The notes under the pieces: model-generated
The model's input: the letters and a program-made list of their open reading frames with translations, nothing else
Told to the model about the DNA's origin: nothing
Database searches by the model: none
Assembly: GCA_902623495.1 (NCBI GenBank)
Contig: CACNTW010000001.1
Location: 62,001-126,000 of the forward strand
Reading direction: 5' to 3'
Origin: an uncultured Pelagibacteraceae bacterium
Lineage (GTDB): Bacteria > Pseudomonadota > Alphaproteobacteria > Pelagibacterales > Pelagibacteraceae
Length of the DNA stretch: 64,000 nucleotides
In this document: piece after piece, positions 54,667 to 64,000 of the stretch
How the letters are laid out: every line of letters starts with the position of its first letter
How positions within the stretch are numbered: position 1 is the first letter of the stretch
Made by a program: the position numbers and the translations under genes

Positions 54667-56121
54667 TTAAATTTTTTGATCGTAATCCCCAACTTTACCG
54701 GTTTTTTGAATTAAATTATCAATAAATTCAAAGATTTTTATCTTTCTTTTTTCAGAAGTTGCGCTTTCAATTACTATTACTAACGAGGGTGTATTAGAAG
54801 ATGCTCTTATTAATCCCCAGGATCCATCTTTAAAAGAAAATCTTATTCCATTTACTGTTAGTATTTCATTAATTTCCTGATCATCAATTTTAATTTTATC
54901 TTCTTTAATTTTCTTAATCTCCTCAACCAATTTATCAATAACCTCATATTTTTCGCTATCTTTACAGTATGGACCCATTGTAGGACTTTGATAAGTTATT
55001 GGTATTTCTTTGAGAATTTCGCTAATCCTTTTTTCACTTTTATTTAGTAATTTACAAACTTGGATTGCAGAATTTATTCCATCGTCGTATCCGTAACCTA
55101 GAGGTTCATTAAAAAAGAAATGTCCACTTTTTTCAAATCCAGCTAAAGCTTTTTCAGCATTTACCTTTCTTTTGATATGAGAGTGTCCTGTTTTCCAATA
55201 AATTGTTTCACAATTATTTTCTTTTAATACTTTGTCATTTGAATATAGACCTGTGGATTTTACATCAACAATAAATTTACTATTTTTATGATCTTTTGAG
55301 AGATTTCTAGCAATTAAAAGCCCTATTTTATCTGAAAAAATTTCGTTACCTTTATCGTCAATAACACCAACTCTATCTCCGTCACCATCAAATCCAAATC
55401 CTATGTCTGCATTATTATCTTTCACAGCTTTTGAAATTGCATGTAACATTTCTAAATCTTCAGGATTAGGATTGTATTTTGGAAAAGTCCAATCCAGATT
55501 GCAATCAAGTTCAACGACTTCGCAACCAATACCTCTTAAAATTTCTGGTGCAAATATCCCTGCTGTTCCGTTACCACATGCAACAACTGCTTTAATTTTT
55601 TTATTTAATCTGTTTTTTGTTATTAGATCATTTTTATATATATCCTGAAAACCATCGATTTTTTTTACGTTGCCTTCTCCATTAATAAATTTTTGATGGA
55701 GTGTAATATCTTTTAGTTCTTTCATTTCTTCTGGTGCATGAGTAAGTCCTTTTTTGATACCCATTTTTACACCCGTCCAACCATTTTCATTATGACTAGC
55801 TGTAACCATTGCAATTGCATCTGAGTCTAGATTAAATTGTGCGAAGTAAACCATAGGGGATAAAGATAATCCTACATCCTCTATATTGCATCCAGTTGAA
55901 ACTAAACCCTCTTTTAATTTTTCTTTGATATGTTCACTGTAAGACCTGTAATCTTGGCCAACTATAATTCTTGGATTGTTTTTGTTTGTATGATTAATTA
56001 TTTGAGTTCCGAGACCTTTACCGAGTTGAACGATTCCATCATCATCTATGTCTTTTTCGTATACCCATCGTGCGTCATATTCCCGAAAGCCGTATGGATC
56101 AATTTTTCCCGAATTATTCAT
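54667..56121 (-). CDS. Phosphomannomutase/phosphoglucomutase
   Basis: 'GVMVTASHNENGWTGVKMG'-type site (AMVTASHNENGWTGVKMG), 'DIGFGFDGDGDRVGVID' metal loop, 'GFEKSGHFFF'. Confidence 0.93.
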   Translation of the reverse strand: MNNSGKIDPYGFREYDARWVYEKDIDDDGIVQLGKGLGTQIINHTNKNNPRIIVGQDYRSYSEHIKEKLKEGLVSTGCNIEDVGLSLSPMVYFAQFNLDSDAIAMVTASHNENGWTGVKMGIKKGLTHAPEEMKELKDITLHQKFINGEGNVKKIDGFQDIYKNDLITKNRLNKKIKAVVACGNGTAGIFAPEILRGIGCEVVELDCNLDWTFPKYNPNPEDLEMLHAISKAVKDNNADIGFGFDGDGDRVGVIDDKGNEIFSDKIGLLIARNLSKDHKNSKFIVDVKSTGLYSNDKVLKENNCETIYWKTGHSHIKRKVNAEKALAGFEKSGHFFFNEPLGYGYDDGINSAIQVCKLLNKSEKRISEILKEIPITYQSPTMGPYCKDSEKYEVIDKLVEEIKKIKEDKIKIDDQEINEILTVNGIRFSFKDGSWGLIRASSNTPSLVIVIESATSEKRKIKIFEFIDNLIQKTGKVGDYDQKI

Positions 56122-56195
56122 GTGGATATATGTACATTTTTTTTAAATTTTTATTGATAAATATTTAATAAGTTCTATAAATGTTCTATTGATTT

Positions 56196-56240
56196 ACAAT
56201 TTATATAGTATATCAGGTAAATCTACACACTATATCTAGT
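56196..56240. promoter_or_regulatory. Two NrdR-box-like motifs 31 bp apart upstream of nrdA
   Basis: ACAATTTATATAGT (56196-56209) and ACACTATATCTAGT (56227-56240). Confidence 0.65.
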
Positions 56241-56283
56241 TATTTACTAGATTTTTTAGTATAAAGATAAAAAAGGGAGTTTA

Positions 56284-58221
56284 ATGAACAAAATATTGTC
56301 TCAGGCAATCAGGAAGGCTGTCTCTGATTATAAACCAGCGGAAAAAATCAGCAATAATGACAAAAGACCAGACTTATTTTCACTAAATAACAACACAGAG
56401 TTGTTTCAAAATTCTAAAGGGATAACTATTAAAATAGATAGATCTAGAGATAACAATTTAACAGATTTTGGAAGAGCAACACTAAGCGACAGATACCTTG
56501 GAGAAAACGAGTCTTTCCAAGATTTATTTGCAAGAGTAGCGAGTCATTATGCAGATGACAACTTACACGCGCAAAGACTTTACAACTACATAAGTAACTT
56601 ATGGTTCATGCCAGCAACACCAGTTTTATCAAATGGTGGGACAAAAAGAGGTTTACCAATTTCCTGTTTCTTAAATGAAGCAGGGGATAGCTTAACTGGA
56701 ATATTAGATCTATGGAGTGAAAATGTTTGGTTGGCTGCCAAAGGCGGAGGTATTGGAAGTTATTGGGGCAACTTAAGATCCATTGGAGAAAAAATTGGAA
56801 GAGTTGGAAAAACTTCAGGAATTATTCCTTTCATCAAAGTTATGGACTCTTTGACAATGGCGATCAGTCAAGGTTCTTTAAGAAGAGGATCAGCAGCTTG
56901 TTATCTTCCAATTGATCATCCGGAGATAGAAGAATTTATTGAAATGAGAAGACCAACAGGTGGTGATCCAAATAGAAGATCATTAAATTTACACCATGGT
57001 GTTTTAGTTTCAGATGCATTTATGAGAGCTGTTGAGTTAGACGAACAGTGGGCACTAAAAAGTCCAAAAGATCATTCAGTACAAGCTACTGTTTCAGCAA
57101 GAAATTTATGGATTAGATTATTAACTGCAAGAATTGAAACTGGAGAACCTTACATTGTTTTCATTGATACAGTTAATAGAATGATACCTCAACATCATAA
57201 GCTTGCTGGTTTAACTGTTAAGACATCTAACTTGTGTAGCGAAATAACTTTACCAACAGGAATTGATAAAGAGGGTAGAGATAGAACGGCAGTATGTTGT
57301 TTATCATCTTTAAATTTAGAAACTTATGATGAATGGAAAGACGATGAAAACTTTGTTCCAGACGTAATGAGATTTTTAGATAATGTATTAACGGACTTTA
57401 CTGAAAAAGCACCTGAGTCATTTAGTGATGCAGTTTATTCAGCATTAAAAGAGAGAAGTGTTGGTCTAGGTGTTATGGGACTTCATTCATTTTTCCAACA
57501 AAAAATGATCCCCTTCGAGTCTGTAATGAGTAAAGTTTGGAATAAAAAAATATTTGAAAACATTCAAAAACAAGTTGATCAAGCTTCAAAAGATTTGGCT
57601 AATGAAAGAGGTGCATGTCCAGATGCAGCAGATTATGGAATTAATGAAAGATTTTCAAATAAAACTGCAATAGCTCCTACTGCTTCAATTTCAATTATTT
57701 GTGGTGGAACATCCCCTGGTGTAGAGCCAATTGCTGCAAATAGCTACACACACAAAACTTTGTCTGGATCATTTAATGTTAGAAATAAATATCTAAGTAA
57801 ATTATTAGAAAAACACGGTAAAAATGATGATGAAACATGGTCAAGTATCACGACTAATCAAGGATCAGTTTCTCATCTCGATTTTTTAACTCAACAAGAA
57901 AAAGACGTGTTTAAAACTGCTTTTGAATTAGACCAGAAATGGATTGTGGAGTTAGGTGCAGATAGAACACCTCATATTTCACAAGCACAATCAATAAATA
58001 TATTTATACCTGCAGATATTCATAAAAGGGACTTACATCAAATCCACTTCCAAGCTTGGAAAAAAGGATTGAAGAGCCTTTATTACTGCAGATCTAAATC
58101 AATACAAAGAGCGGAAAACGTAAACGATGCAAATTCTACAGATGTAACTGCAAATGTTTACAAATCTAAGAAACAAGAAAATCAACAACCAGAATATGAG
58201 GAGTGTTTATCATGTCAGTAG
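56284..58221 (+). CDS. nrdA: Ribonucleoside-diphosphate reductase alpha subunit
   Basis: 'WFMPATPVLSNGGTKRGLPISCFLNEAGDSL', 'NLCSEITLP', 'APTASISIICGGTSPGVEP', C-terminal 'CLSCQ'. Confidence 0.94.
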   Translation: MNKILSQAIRKAVSDYKPAEKISNNDKRPDLFSLNNNTELFQNSKGITIKIDRSRDNNLTDFGRATLSDRYLGENESFQDLFARVASHYADDNLHAQRLYNYISNLWFMPATPVLSNGGTKRGLPISCFLNEAGDSLTGILDLWSENVWLAAKGGGIGSYWGNLRSIGEKIGRVGKTSGIIPFIKVMDSLTMAISQGSLRRGSAACYLPIDHPEIEEFIEMRRPTGGDPNRRSLNLHHGVLVSDAFMRAVELDEQWALKSPKDHSVQATVSARNLWIRLLTARIETGEPYIVFIDTVNRMIPQHHKLAGLTVKTSNLCSEITLPTGIDKEGRDRTAVCCLSSLNLETYDEWKDDENFVPDVMRFLDNVLTDFTEKAPESFSDAVYSALKERSVGLGVMGLHSFFQQKMIPFESVMSKVWNKKIFENIQKQVDQASKDLANERGACPDAADYGINERFSNKTAIAPTASISIICGGTSPGVEPIAANSYTHKTLSGSFNVRNKYLSKLLEKHGKNDDETWSSITTNQGSVSHLDFLTQQEKDVFKTAFELDQKWIVELGADRTPHISQAQSINIFIPADIHKRDLHQIHFQAWKKGLKSLYYCRSKSIQRAENVNDANSTDVTANVYKSKKQENQQPEYEECLSCQ

Positions 58222-59225
58222 AAAGTCTAAATGATACAAAACAAAAAATTATAGAACCAAAAAAAATGGGTTTATTAGTTGAGAACCCAGTTTATAAACC
58301 ATTCAGATACCCATGGTGTTATGATGCTTGGTTAACTCAACAAAGAATTCATTGGTTACCAGAGGAAGTTCCACTTGGTGATGATGTTAGAGATTGGCAA
58401 AAAAATCTTTCTGAATCAGAAAAAAATTTATTAACTCAAATTTTTAGATTTTTTACTCAAGCAGATGTTGAAGTTAACAACTGTTACTTAAGACATTATA
58501 CAACTGTATTTAAGCCAACAGAAGTTTTAATGATGATGACAGCATTTGCTTCTATGGAGACAGTCCATGTAGCAGCTTATTCACATCTATTAGATACAAT
58601 TGGAATGCCAGAATCAGAATATTCTGCTTTCATGAAATACAAAGAGATGAAAGATAAATATGATTACATGCAAAACTTTAATGTAAACTCAAAAGAGGAT
58701 ATCGCAAAAACTGTTGCAGTATTTAGTGCCTTTACAGAAGGTCTTCAATTGTTTGCAAGTTTTGCAATTTTATTAAACTTTCCAAGACACAACAAACTTA
58801 AAGGAATGGGTCAAATAGTTACTTGGTCGGTAAGAGATGAAACTCTTCATTGTAATTCTATGATTAGAATTTTTAAAGAGTTCATTAAAGAAAATCCTGA
58901 GATTTGGACACCAAAACTTAAAAAAGAACTTTATGAAGCTTGCAGAACTATAATTGAACATGAAGATGCATTTATTGATCTAGCTTTTGAAATGGGTCCA
59001 ATGCAAGGTTTAACTGCTCAAGAAGTTAAAGATTATATAAGGTTCATTGGAAACAGAAGATTAACTCAGTTAGGTCTTGAACCAATATATGATGTTCAGA
59101 AAAATCCATTAACATGGTTAGACACGATGTTAAATGCAGTAGAGCATATGAACTTCTTTGAAGGTAGAGCCACTGAATATTCAAAAGCATCTACACAAGG
59201 TAATTGGATAGACGCTTTTTCCTAG
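58212..59225 (+). CDS. nrdB: Ribonucleoside-diphosphate reductase beta subunit
   Basis: 'FASMETVHVAAYSHLL', 'FTEGLQLFASFAIL', 'RDETLH' metal-ligand and Tyr radical motifs; ATG 58212. Confidence 0.94.
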   Translation: MSVESLNDTKQKIIEPKKMGLLVENPVYKPFRYPWCYDAWLTQQRIHWLPEEVPLGDDVRDWQKNLSESEKNLLTQIFRFFTQADVEVNNCYLRHYTTVFKPTEVLMMMTAFASMETVHVAAYSHLLDTIGMPESEYSAFMKYKEMKDKYDYMQNFNVNSKEDIAKTVAVFSAFTEGLQLFASFAILLNFPRHNKLKGMGQIVTWSVRDETLHCNSMIRIFKEFIKENPEIWTPKLKKELYEACRTIIEHEDAFIDLAFEMGPMQGLTAQEVKDYIRFIGNRRLTQLGLEPIYDVQKNPLTWLDTMLNAVEHMNFFEGRATEYSKASTQGNWIDAFS

Positions 59226-59231
59226 GATTAA

Positions 59232-59486
59232 GTGATAGTAAGTCCCTGTATAAGTATTTGTAAAACTGATCCAGTATCAGGTCTATGTTATGGATGTGGA
59301 AGATCTGATGAAGAGAAAAAAATCTGGAAGGATCCCGATACAACAGATAATTGGAAAAATAATAATTTGAAAGAAATTGAGAATAGACTTTCAGGCTGGC
59401 AATTAGAAGGTTTTAAGAAATCATATAAGAATAAGGTCGAAAAGGGTATCTCATTATATAAAGAGAAACTAAAATCAAATATTTAG
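59232..59486 (+). CDS. DUF1289 family Cys-rich protein
   Basis: 'SPCISICKTDPVSGLCYGCGRSDEEKKIW'; non-ATG (GTG) start. Confidence 0.85.
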   Translation: MIVSPCISICKTDPVSGLCYGCGRSDEEKKIWKDPDTTDNWKNNNLKEIENRLSGWQLEGFKKSYKNKVEKGISLYKEKLKSNI

Positions 59487-59586
59487 TTACTTTTATTTAA
59501 TAATCGTATTTGGGTGTGGTCAAATGGTCCTTGTATTAGCAATTTCACTTTGATTATATAAATTTTAACTTTACGAGAGGAAAACA

Positions 59587-60558
59587 ATGAAAAAAACGTT
59601 AAATTTGTTACTTAGCGCTATTTTAGTAGTTACATCATTCATTGGTTTGGGAAATGTTGCCGTTGCTGACGGTCATGGTTTTCCATCTAAACCAATTGAA
59701 GTTGTTACTCACGCCGGTTTAGGTGGAGGAACTGATACAACTGCAAGAATGTTGTTAATTAGAACAAGAAAAAATCTTAAAAATAACGCTTACATCACTC
59801 CAAAAAGAGGTGATGCAGGTAATAAGGCAATGGCTTACGTAAAATCGAAGCCTAGAGATGGTCATACAGTACTAGCTATTACGCCAACTCATTTATTTAG
59901 AATGGCTAGAGGACAAGCGGAGCTGACAATTGATGATTTTGTTGGTGTTGCAAGAACTACAGTTGACCCAATTGTAATATTTGTAAATGCAAAAAGTCCT
60001 TACAAAACAATTGAAGATTTAATTAAAGCTGGTCAAAAAAAACCAATTAAATATGGTGGTACTAACGTAGGAAGTGTTGATCATATTTCAGGATTAATAT
60101 TCGCAAGGGAAGCAAAAACAAAAATTGCTTTTGTACCATTCGAAGGTGGTGGAGCGATAATGACTAGTTTAGTAGGAAATCAAATCGAAGCTGCTGGATT
60201 AAACCTAGATGAAGGTAAAGATCAATTAGATGCAGGTGAATTGAGAGTACTAGCAGTAATGGCAGATGAAAGAATGTCTGCATTACCAGATACACCAACT
60301 TTAAAAGAAAAAGGTATTAATGCATCTTTTGCTACAGTTAGAGGTGTTGTTGTGCTTAAAGGTACACCACAAAAAACTATTGATACTCTTGAAAAAGGAT
60401 TCCTTAAAGCAATGAAACATCCAGTTTACCAAAACTATTTACAAGGTGCTGGTTTGGATGCATCAAGTGTTGCTGGAGCTAAAGCTTGGGATGCTGAAAT
60501 TAAATCTATTTACAAAGAAGCAAGAGCTGCTTTAGTAAGTTTAGGTTTAGCTAAATAA
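59587..60558 (+). CDS. Tripartite tricarboxylate transporter substrate-binding protein (TctC/Bug family), second copy
   Basis: Signal peptide; 'KPIEVVTHAGLGGGTDTTARMLL', 'GGTNVGSVDHISG'. Confidence 0.88.
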   Translation: MKKTLNLLLSAILVVTSFIGLGNVAVADGHGFPSKPIEVVTHAGLGGGTDTTARMLLIRTRKNLKNNAYITPKRGDAGNKAMAYVKSKPRDGHTVLAITPTHLFRMARGQAELTIDDFVGVARTTVDPIVIFVNAKSPYKTIEDLIKAGQKKPIKYGGTNVGSVDHISGLIFAREAKTKIAFVPFEGGGAIMTSLVGNQIEAAGLNLDEGKDQLDAGELRVLAVMADERMSALPDTPTLKEKGINASFATVRGVVVLKGTPQKTIDTLEKGFLKAMKHPVYQNYLQGAGLDASSVAGAKAWDAEIKSIYKEARAALVSLGLAK

Positions 60559-60570
60559 TTTCAAATAATT

Positions 60571-60594
60571 AATGGGGGTTATACAACCCCCATT
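60571..60594 (+). promoter_or_regulatory. Intra-operon hairpin between tctC2 and tctB2
   Basis: AATGGGGGTT-ATAC-AACCCCCATT, 10-bp perfect stem, no long T-tail. Confidence 0.82.
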
Positions 60595-60603
60595 TAAATC
60601 AAA

Positions 60604-61068
60604 ATGATAAAAGATATAAAAATTCTCAGTATAATTATAATTATATCAGTCGCACTATTTGCATACACATTTACATTTGATGAAGTTCCTGAAATTTTAG
60701 CTCAGGGAATGCAACCTACAATGATGCCAAGATTAATTTTTTCTTTAATAATTTTTTTATCTATATTTCAGTTAATTCAGAATAAAAATTTAAAGTCTGA
60801 TAAAAAAGAATTAATTCGTAGAAATGCCTTTGTAACATTTGGTTATACATTATTTATAGTTTTAATAGCAGATAAACTTGGATTTTTAATTTCTATATTT
60901 TTATTCACTTTAGTTACACCCATGTTATGGCAAAGGAAAGATTATATAAAAATCTTTTTTTATTCTTTAACTATATCAATATTTGTTTTTGTTTTTTTTA
61001 CACTTGTACTTCAACTAAAATTTCCTCAAGGGATATTAGAAGAATTTATAATTAGGAATTTTTATTAA
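60604..61068 (+). CDS. Tripartite tricarboxylate transporter TctB-family subunit, second copy
   Basis: 154 aa, 4 TM, operon position. Confidence 0.8.
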   Translation: MIKDIKILSIIIIISVALFAYTFTFDEVPEILAQGMQPTMMPRLIFSLIIFLSIFQLIQNKNLKSDKKELIRRNAFVTFGYTLFIVLIADKLGFLISIFLFTLVTPMLWQRKDYIKIFFYSLTISIFVFVFFTLVLQLKFPQGILEEFIIRNFY

Positions 61069-62540
61069 TGGAAATTTTGTCAAATATCTCATTAATTTTA
61101 AATCCAACAACATTTGGTTTAATATTAGGATCTACAATTGTTGGAGTGTTGATAGGTGCTCTTCCTGGATTAAGTTCAGGAATGGCCATTGCATTGCTAC
61201 TCCCATTCACAATATATTTAGAACCCAGTCAAGCAATTGCAGCTATGGCAGCATTATATTGTGGTGGTACATTTGGAGGATCAATTACAGCTATATTAAT
61301 TAATGCACCTGGCGCTCCACCTGCTGCTGCAACAGCTTTTGATGGTTTTCCAATGGCTCAGAAGGGCCAGGCAGGTAAAGCTTTAGGGATGGCTGCAGTA
61401 TCTAGTGTAGTTGGTGGAATTATTTCTTTGGCTGTCCTAATTATTTTTGCACCAACACTAGCAAGAATTGCATATAAATTTGGACCTCCAGAATATTTTG
61501 CATTGGCAATATTTGGATTATCAATGTTAGCCTCTATAAGCTCAAAATCTCCTGTTAAAAATCTTATTGGAGGTTTGATAGGTTTATTTGTTGCAACAAT
61601 CGGAGTTCACCTTACAACTGGTATTTCAAGATTTACATTTGGGGTTGCTGAACTTTTTGAAGGGATAAGCTTTGTTCCTGTATTAATTGGTTTATTTGCA
61701 ATGTCTGAGATATTAGTCCAAGCATCAAAAAGTGAATTACTTTTAGAAAGAATTAAGTTTTCAGCAATAAAACTTCCTTCAATTTCAGAATTTAAGAGTT
61801 GTGTTAAAACAATTTTAAGATCATCGGGTATAGGAACTTTTATAGGCATTCTTCCAGCTGAAGGCGGAACAGTTAGCGCAATGATTGGTTATAACGAGGC
61901 AAGAAGATGGTCAAAAAATAAAGATAACTTTGGAAAAGGAGAAATAGAAGGTGTTGCAGCTCCAGAGTCAGCCAATAATGCCGCTACAGGTGGTGCAATG
62001 ATACCAACTCTTGCTTTAGGTATTCCAGGTTCAGCAACTACAGCAGTAATTCTTGGAGGATTTCAAATTCATGGATTAAGAGCTGGACCATATTTGTTTG
62101 AACAGCAACCAGATCTGCTTTACACAATTTTTTATGGAATGCTTTTAGCAAACTTTATCTTTTTAATTTTTGGATTGCTTGGGGCCAAAATATTCTCAAG
62201 AATTTCTTTAATACCAAGAGGCTATTTATGGCCATCTGTGTTTGTATTTTGTCTTGTTGGATCTTATGGATTATCTCAGTCCATGGTAGATGTTTACATA
62301 ATGCTAATTTCAGGTGTTGTTGGATTTTTCTTAAGACGATCAGGATTTTCTCCAGCACCAATAATTATGGGAATTGTATTAGGCGAATTAGTGGAAAATT
62401 CATTAGCTCAATCAATCATAATATTTGACCAAAATATATTTATGTTTTTCACAAGGCCAATTGTACTTGTATTTTTTACATTAACTTTTTTAAGTTTATT
62501 TTACAGACCTATTAAAAATCTAATAATGAAAGGAAAATAA
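61068..62540 (+). CDS. Tripartite tricarboxylate transporter TctA-family permease, second copy
   Basis: 'GALPGLSSGMAIALLLPFTIYLEPSQAIAAMAALYCGGTFGGSITAILINAPGAPPAAATAFDGFPMA'. Confidence 0.94.
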   Translation: MEILSNISLILNPTTFGLILGSTIVGVLIGALPGLSSGMAIALLLPFTIYLEPSQAIAAMAALYCGGTFGGSITAILINAPGAPPAAATAFDGFPMAQKGQAGKALGMAAVSSVVGGIISLAVLIIFAPTLARIAYKFGPPEYFALAIFGLSMLASISSKSPVKNLIGGLIGLFVATIGVHLTTGISRFTFGVAELFEGISFVPVLIGLFAMSEILVQASKSELLLERIKFSAIKLPSISEFKSCVKTILRSSGIGTFIGILPAEGGTVSAMIGYNEARRWSKNKDNFGKGEIEGVAAPESANNAATGGAMIPTLALGIPGSATTAVILGGFQIHGLRAGPYLFEQQPDLLYTIFYGMLLANFIFLIFGLLGAKIFSRISLIPRGYLWPSVFVFCLVGSYGLSQSMVDVYIMLISGVVGFFLRRSGFSPAPIIMGIVLGELVENSLAQSIIIFDQNIFMFFTRPIVLVFFTLTFLSLFYRPIKNLIMKGK

Positions 62541-63964
62541 TGACTAAAGCTTTTACACCTAATATTAAATCTAAAAGAGGAAAGGACTTAACAAAATACG
62601 TTGCTAACTTTGTTCATAAAACAAAATTTAAAAATATTCCAAAAGAAGTTGTTGAGTTAGCAAAAAAACATATTTTGGATGGTTTTGGTTTGGCACTATC
62701 AGGTTCAGTTGCAAGAACAGGTAATTACTTATTTGCACATATCAAAAAAAGTTCAGCAAAAGGGAAGGCAACAGTTATTGGTTCAAAAATGAAAGTTCCA
62801 ACGCACTTTGCAGCTTTGGCAAATGGTGTAGGAATACATTCTGACGATTATGATGATACACAGTTAGCCGTAGCAAAAGATAGGGTTTATGGCTTATTAA
62901 CACATCCTACAGCACCTTGCTTACCTAGCGCTTTTGCTGAGGGCGAAGTAAATAAAATTAATGGAAAAGATTTTTTAAACTCATATTTAATTGGAGTAGA
63001 TGTGGAATGCAAAATATCTGAAGCCATGTCTCCACGTCATTATCAACATGGTTTTCATTCAACAGCAACCTGTGGAACTTTTGCTTCAGCCTCTGCTGCA
63101 GCTAAAATTAGAAAATATGATCATAACAAAATTTTAAGATCTTTAGGGATTGCGGCCTCTCTTAGCGCTGGATTAAGAGAAAATTTTGGAACAATGACAA
63201 AACCACTGCACGCAGGTAGAGCGGCAGAGAGTGGAGTGATAGCTTGTGATTTAGTGAGATATGGGTGGTCTTCAACTGATAAAATTTTAGAATCTCCAAG
63301 AGGTTTCTTTCAAGCCCATGGAGGTGGATACGATATTAACGCATTAAAAGGTAAACTTGGAAGACCATGGACATTTAAGTCTCCAGGCATTTCTATTAAA
63401 CCTCATCCTTGTGGTTCTTTAACTCATCCCGGAATGACAAAGATGCTAGAATTAATTAAAAAGCATGACATTAAACCCGAGCAGATTATTAAAGTTGACG
63501 TTGGCACAAACCATAACATGCAAAATGCTTTGATACATCATCGACCAAAAAATGAGTTTCAAGCTAAATTTAGTATGGAGTATTCTATGGCAATACTTTT
63601 AATTGATAGAAGAGCATACATTCCTGAATATCAAGATAAAAGAATCAATAAATCTGATGTTCAACAAATGCTTAAAAAAGTGAATTTTTATAAAAACAAA
63701 ATAGCTGAAGCTGCAGGCTACGATAAAATGACAACCATAATAGACATCTATTTAAAAAATGGAAAAAAAATATCTGGAAGAGGTGATTTTGGAAAAGGTA
63801 GTCCCGCAATACCAATGACTTACGATGAAGTTGCAGATAAGTTTCTTGGTTGTACAGAATTTGCTAAATGGCCTTTATCTAAATCAAAAAAAATTATTGA
63901 TACAGTAAGGAATTTAGAAAAAGTTAAGGATATTAGAATATTAGGAAAGTTATTGTCTAAATAG
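62540..63964 (+). CDS. MmgE/PrpD family protein
   Basis: 'HILDGFGLALSGS', 'HSDDYDDTQ', 'HPTAPCLPSAFAEGE', 'GFHSTATCGTFASASAAAKI', 'KPLHAGRAAESGVIA'. Confidence 0.92.
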   Translation: MTKAFTPNIKSKRGKDLTKYVANFVHKTKFKNIPKEVVELAKKHILDGFGLALSGSVARTGNYLFAHIKKSSAKGKATVIGSKMKVPTHFAALANGVGIHSDDYDDTQLAVAKDRVYGLLTHPTAPCLPSAFAEGEVNKINGKDFLNSYLIGVDVECKISEAMSPRHYQHGFHSTATCGTFASASAAAKIRKYDHNKILRSLGIAASLSAGLRENFGTMTKPLHAGRAAESGVIACDLVRYGWSSTDKILESPRGFFQAHGGGYDINALKGKLGRPWTFKSPGISIKPHPCGSLTHPGMTKMLELIKKHDIKPEQIIKVDVGTNHNMQNALIHHRPKNEFQAKFSMEYSMAILLIDRRAYIPEYQDKRINKSDVQQMLKKVNFYKNKIAEAAGYDKMTTIIDIYLKNGKKISGRGDFGKGSPAIPMTYDEVADKFLGCTEFAKWPLSKSKKIIDTVRNLEKVKDIRILGKLLSK

Positions 63965-64000
63965 TTATCTTTGATTTAAAAGCATAACTTTTCGATATTT

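Noticed and set aside
58212-59225. Metal-free or radical-Tyr-less NrdB variant (class Ie/Ic)
   Set aside because: Metal-ligand Glu/His motifs and the Tyr at the ETVHVAAY position are all present, consistent with an ordinary class Ia-like subunit.
1-64000. CRISPR arrays, prophage, transposases, restriction-modification or toxin-antitoxin systems
   Set aside because: No regularly spaced repeats and no recognisable integrase, transposase, Cas, RM or TA proteins in the supplied ORFs.

Overview
The window is about 64 kb of AT-rich, gene-dense sequence that looks like a SAR11 / Pelagibacterales (alphaproteobacterial) chromosome. That attribution is inferred from composition, gene content and very short intergenic gaps, not from a database search. 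I see mostly core and metabolic genes: ETF-QO C-terminus, hisI, folE, acuI-like, an Fbp-type iron ABC operon, a DMGDH-like enzyme, guaC, and a polyamine/methylthioadenosine block (apt, mtnP, mtnA, a RhaD-like aldolase-dehydrogenase fusion, a SpeD-SpeE fusion). There is also an ABC amino-acid operon, a reduced Anbu-proteasome / circularly permuted ATP-grasp pair, two tripartite tricarboxylate (TTT) transporters, a TRAP transporter with malonyl-CoA decarboxylase and a CoA-transferase, rpoZ, dusA and nrdAB. The most notable accessory region is about 18.4-21.5 kb. A 49-nt 5' fragment of tRNA(CAU) is duplicated about 1.2 kb upstream of the intact tRNA, flanking three small exported/membrane ORFs. 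Next to it is an inverse-autotransporter (intimin/invasin-type) beta-barrel with no passenger, followed in frame and with zero spacing by a separate secreted protein. Other highlights: (i) all five solute-binding-protein/permease junctions contain a strong hairpin, one of them a terminator that overlaps the tctB start codon; (ii) an unannotated 57-aa Cys-rich sORF sits inside the fbp operon; (iii) a 14-bp perfect inverted repeat lies upstream of fbpA; (iv) two NrdR-like boxes 31 bp apart precede nrdA; (v) overlapping GC-rich stems that could form a pseudoknot start at the stop codon of a TauE/SafE gene; (vi) a GT7-like glycosyltransferase; (vii) a fluoroacetate-dehalogenase-like hydrolase. I found no rRNA, CRISPR array, integrase or transposase.
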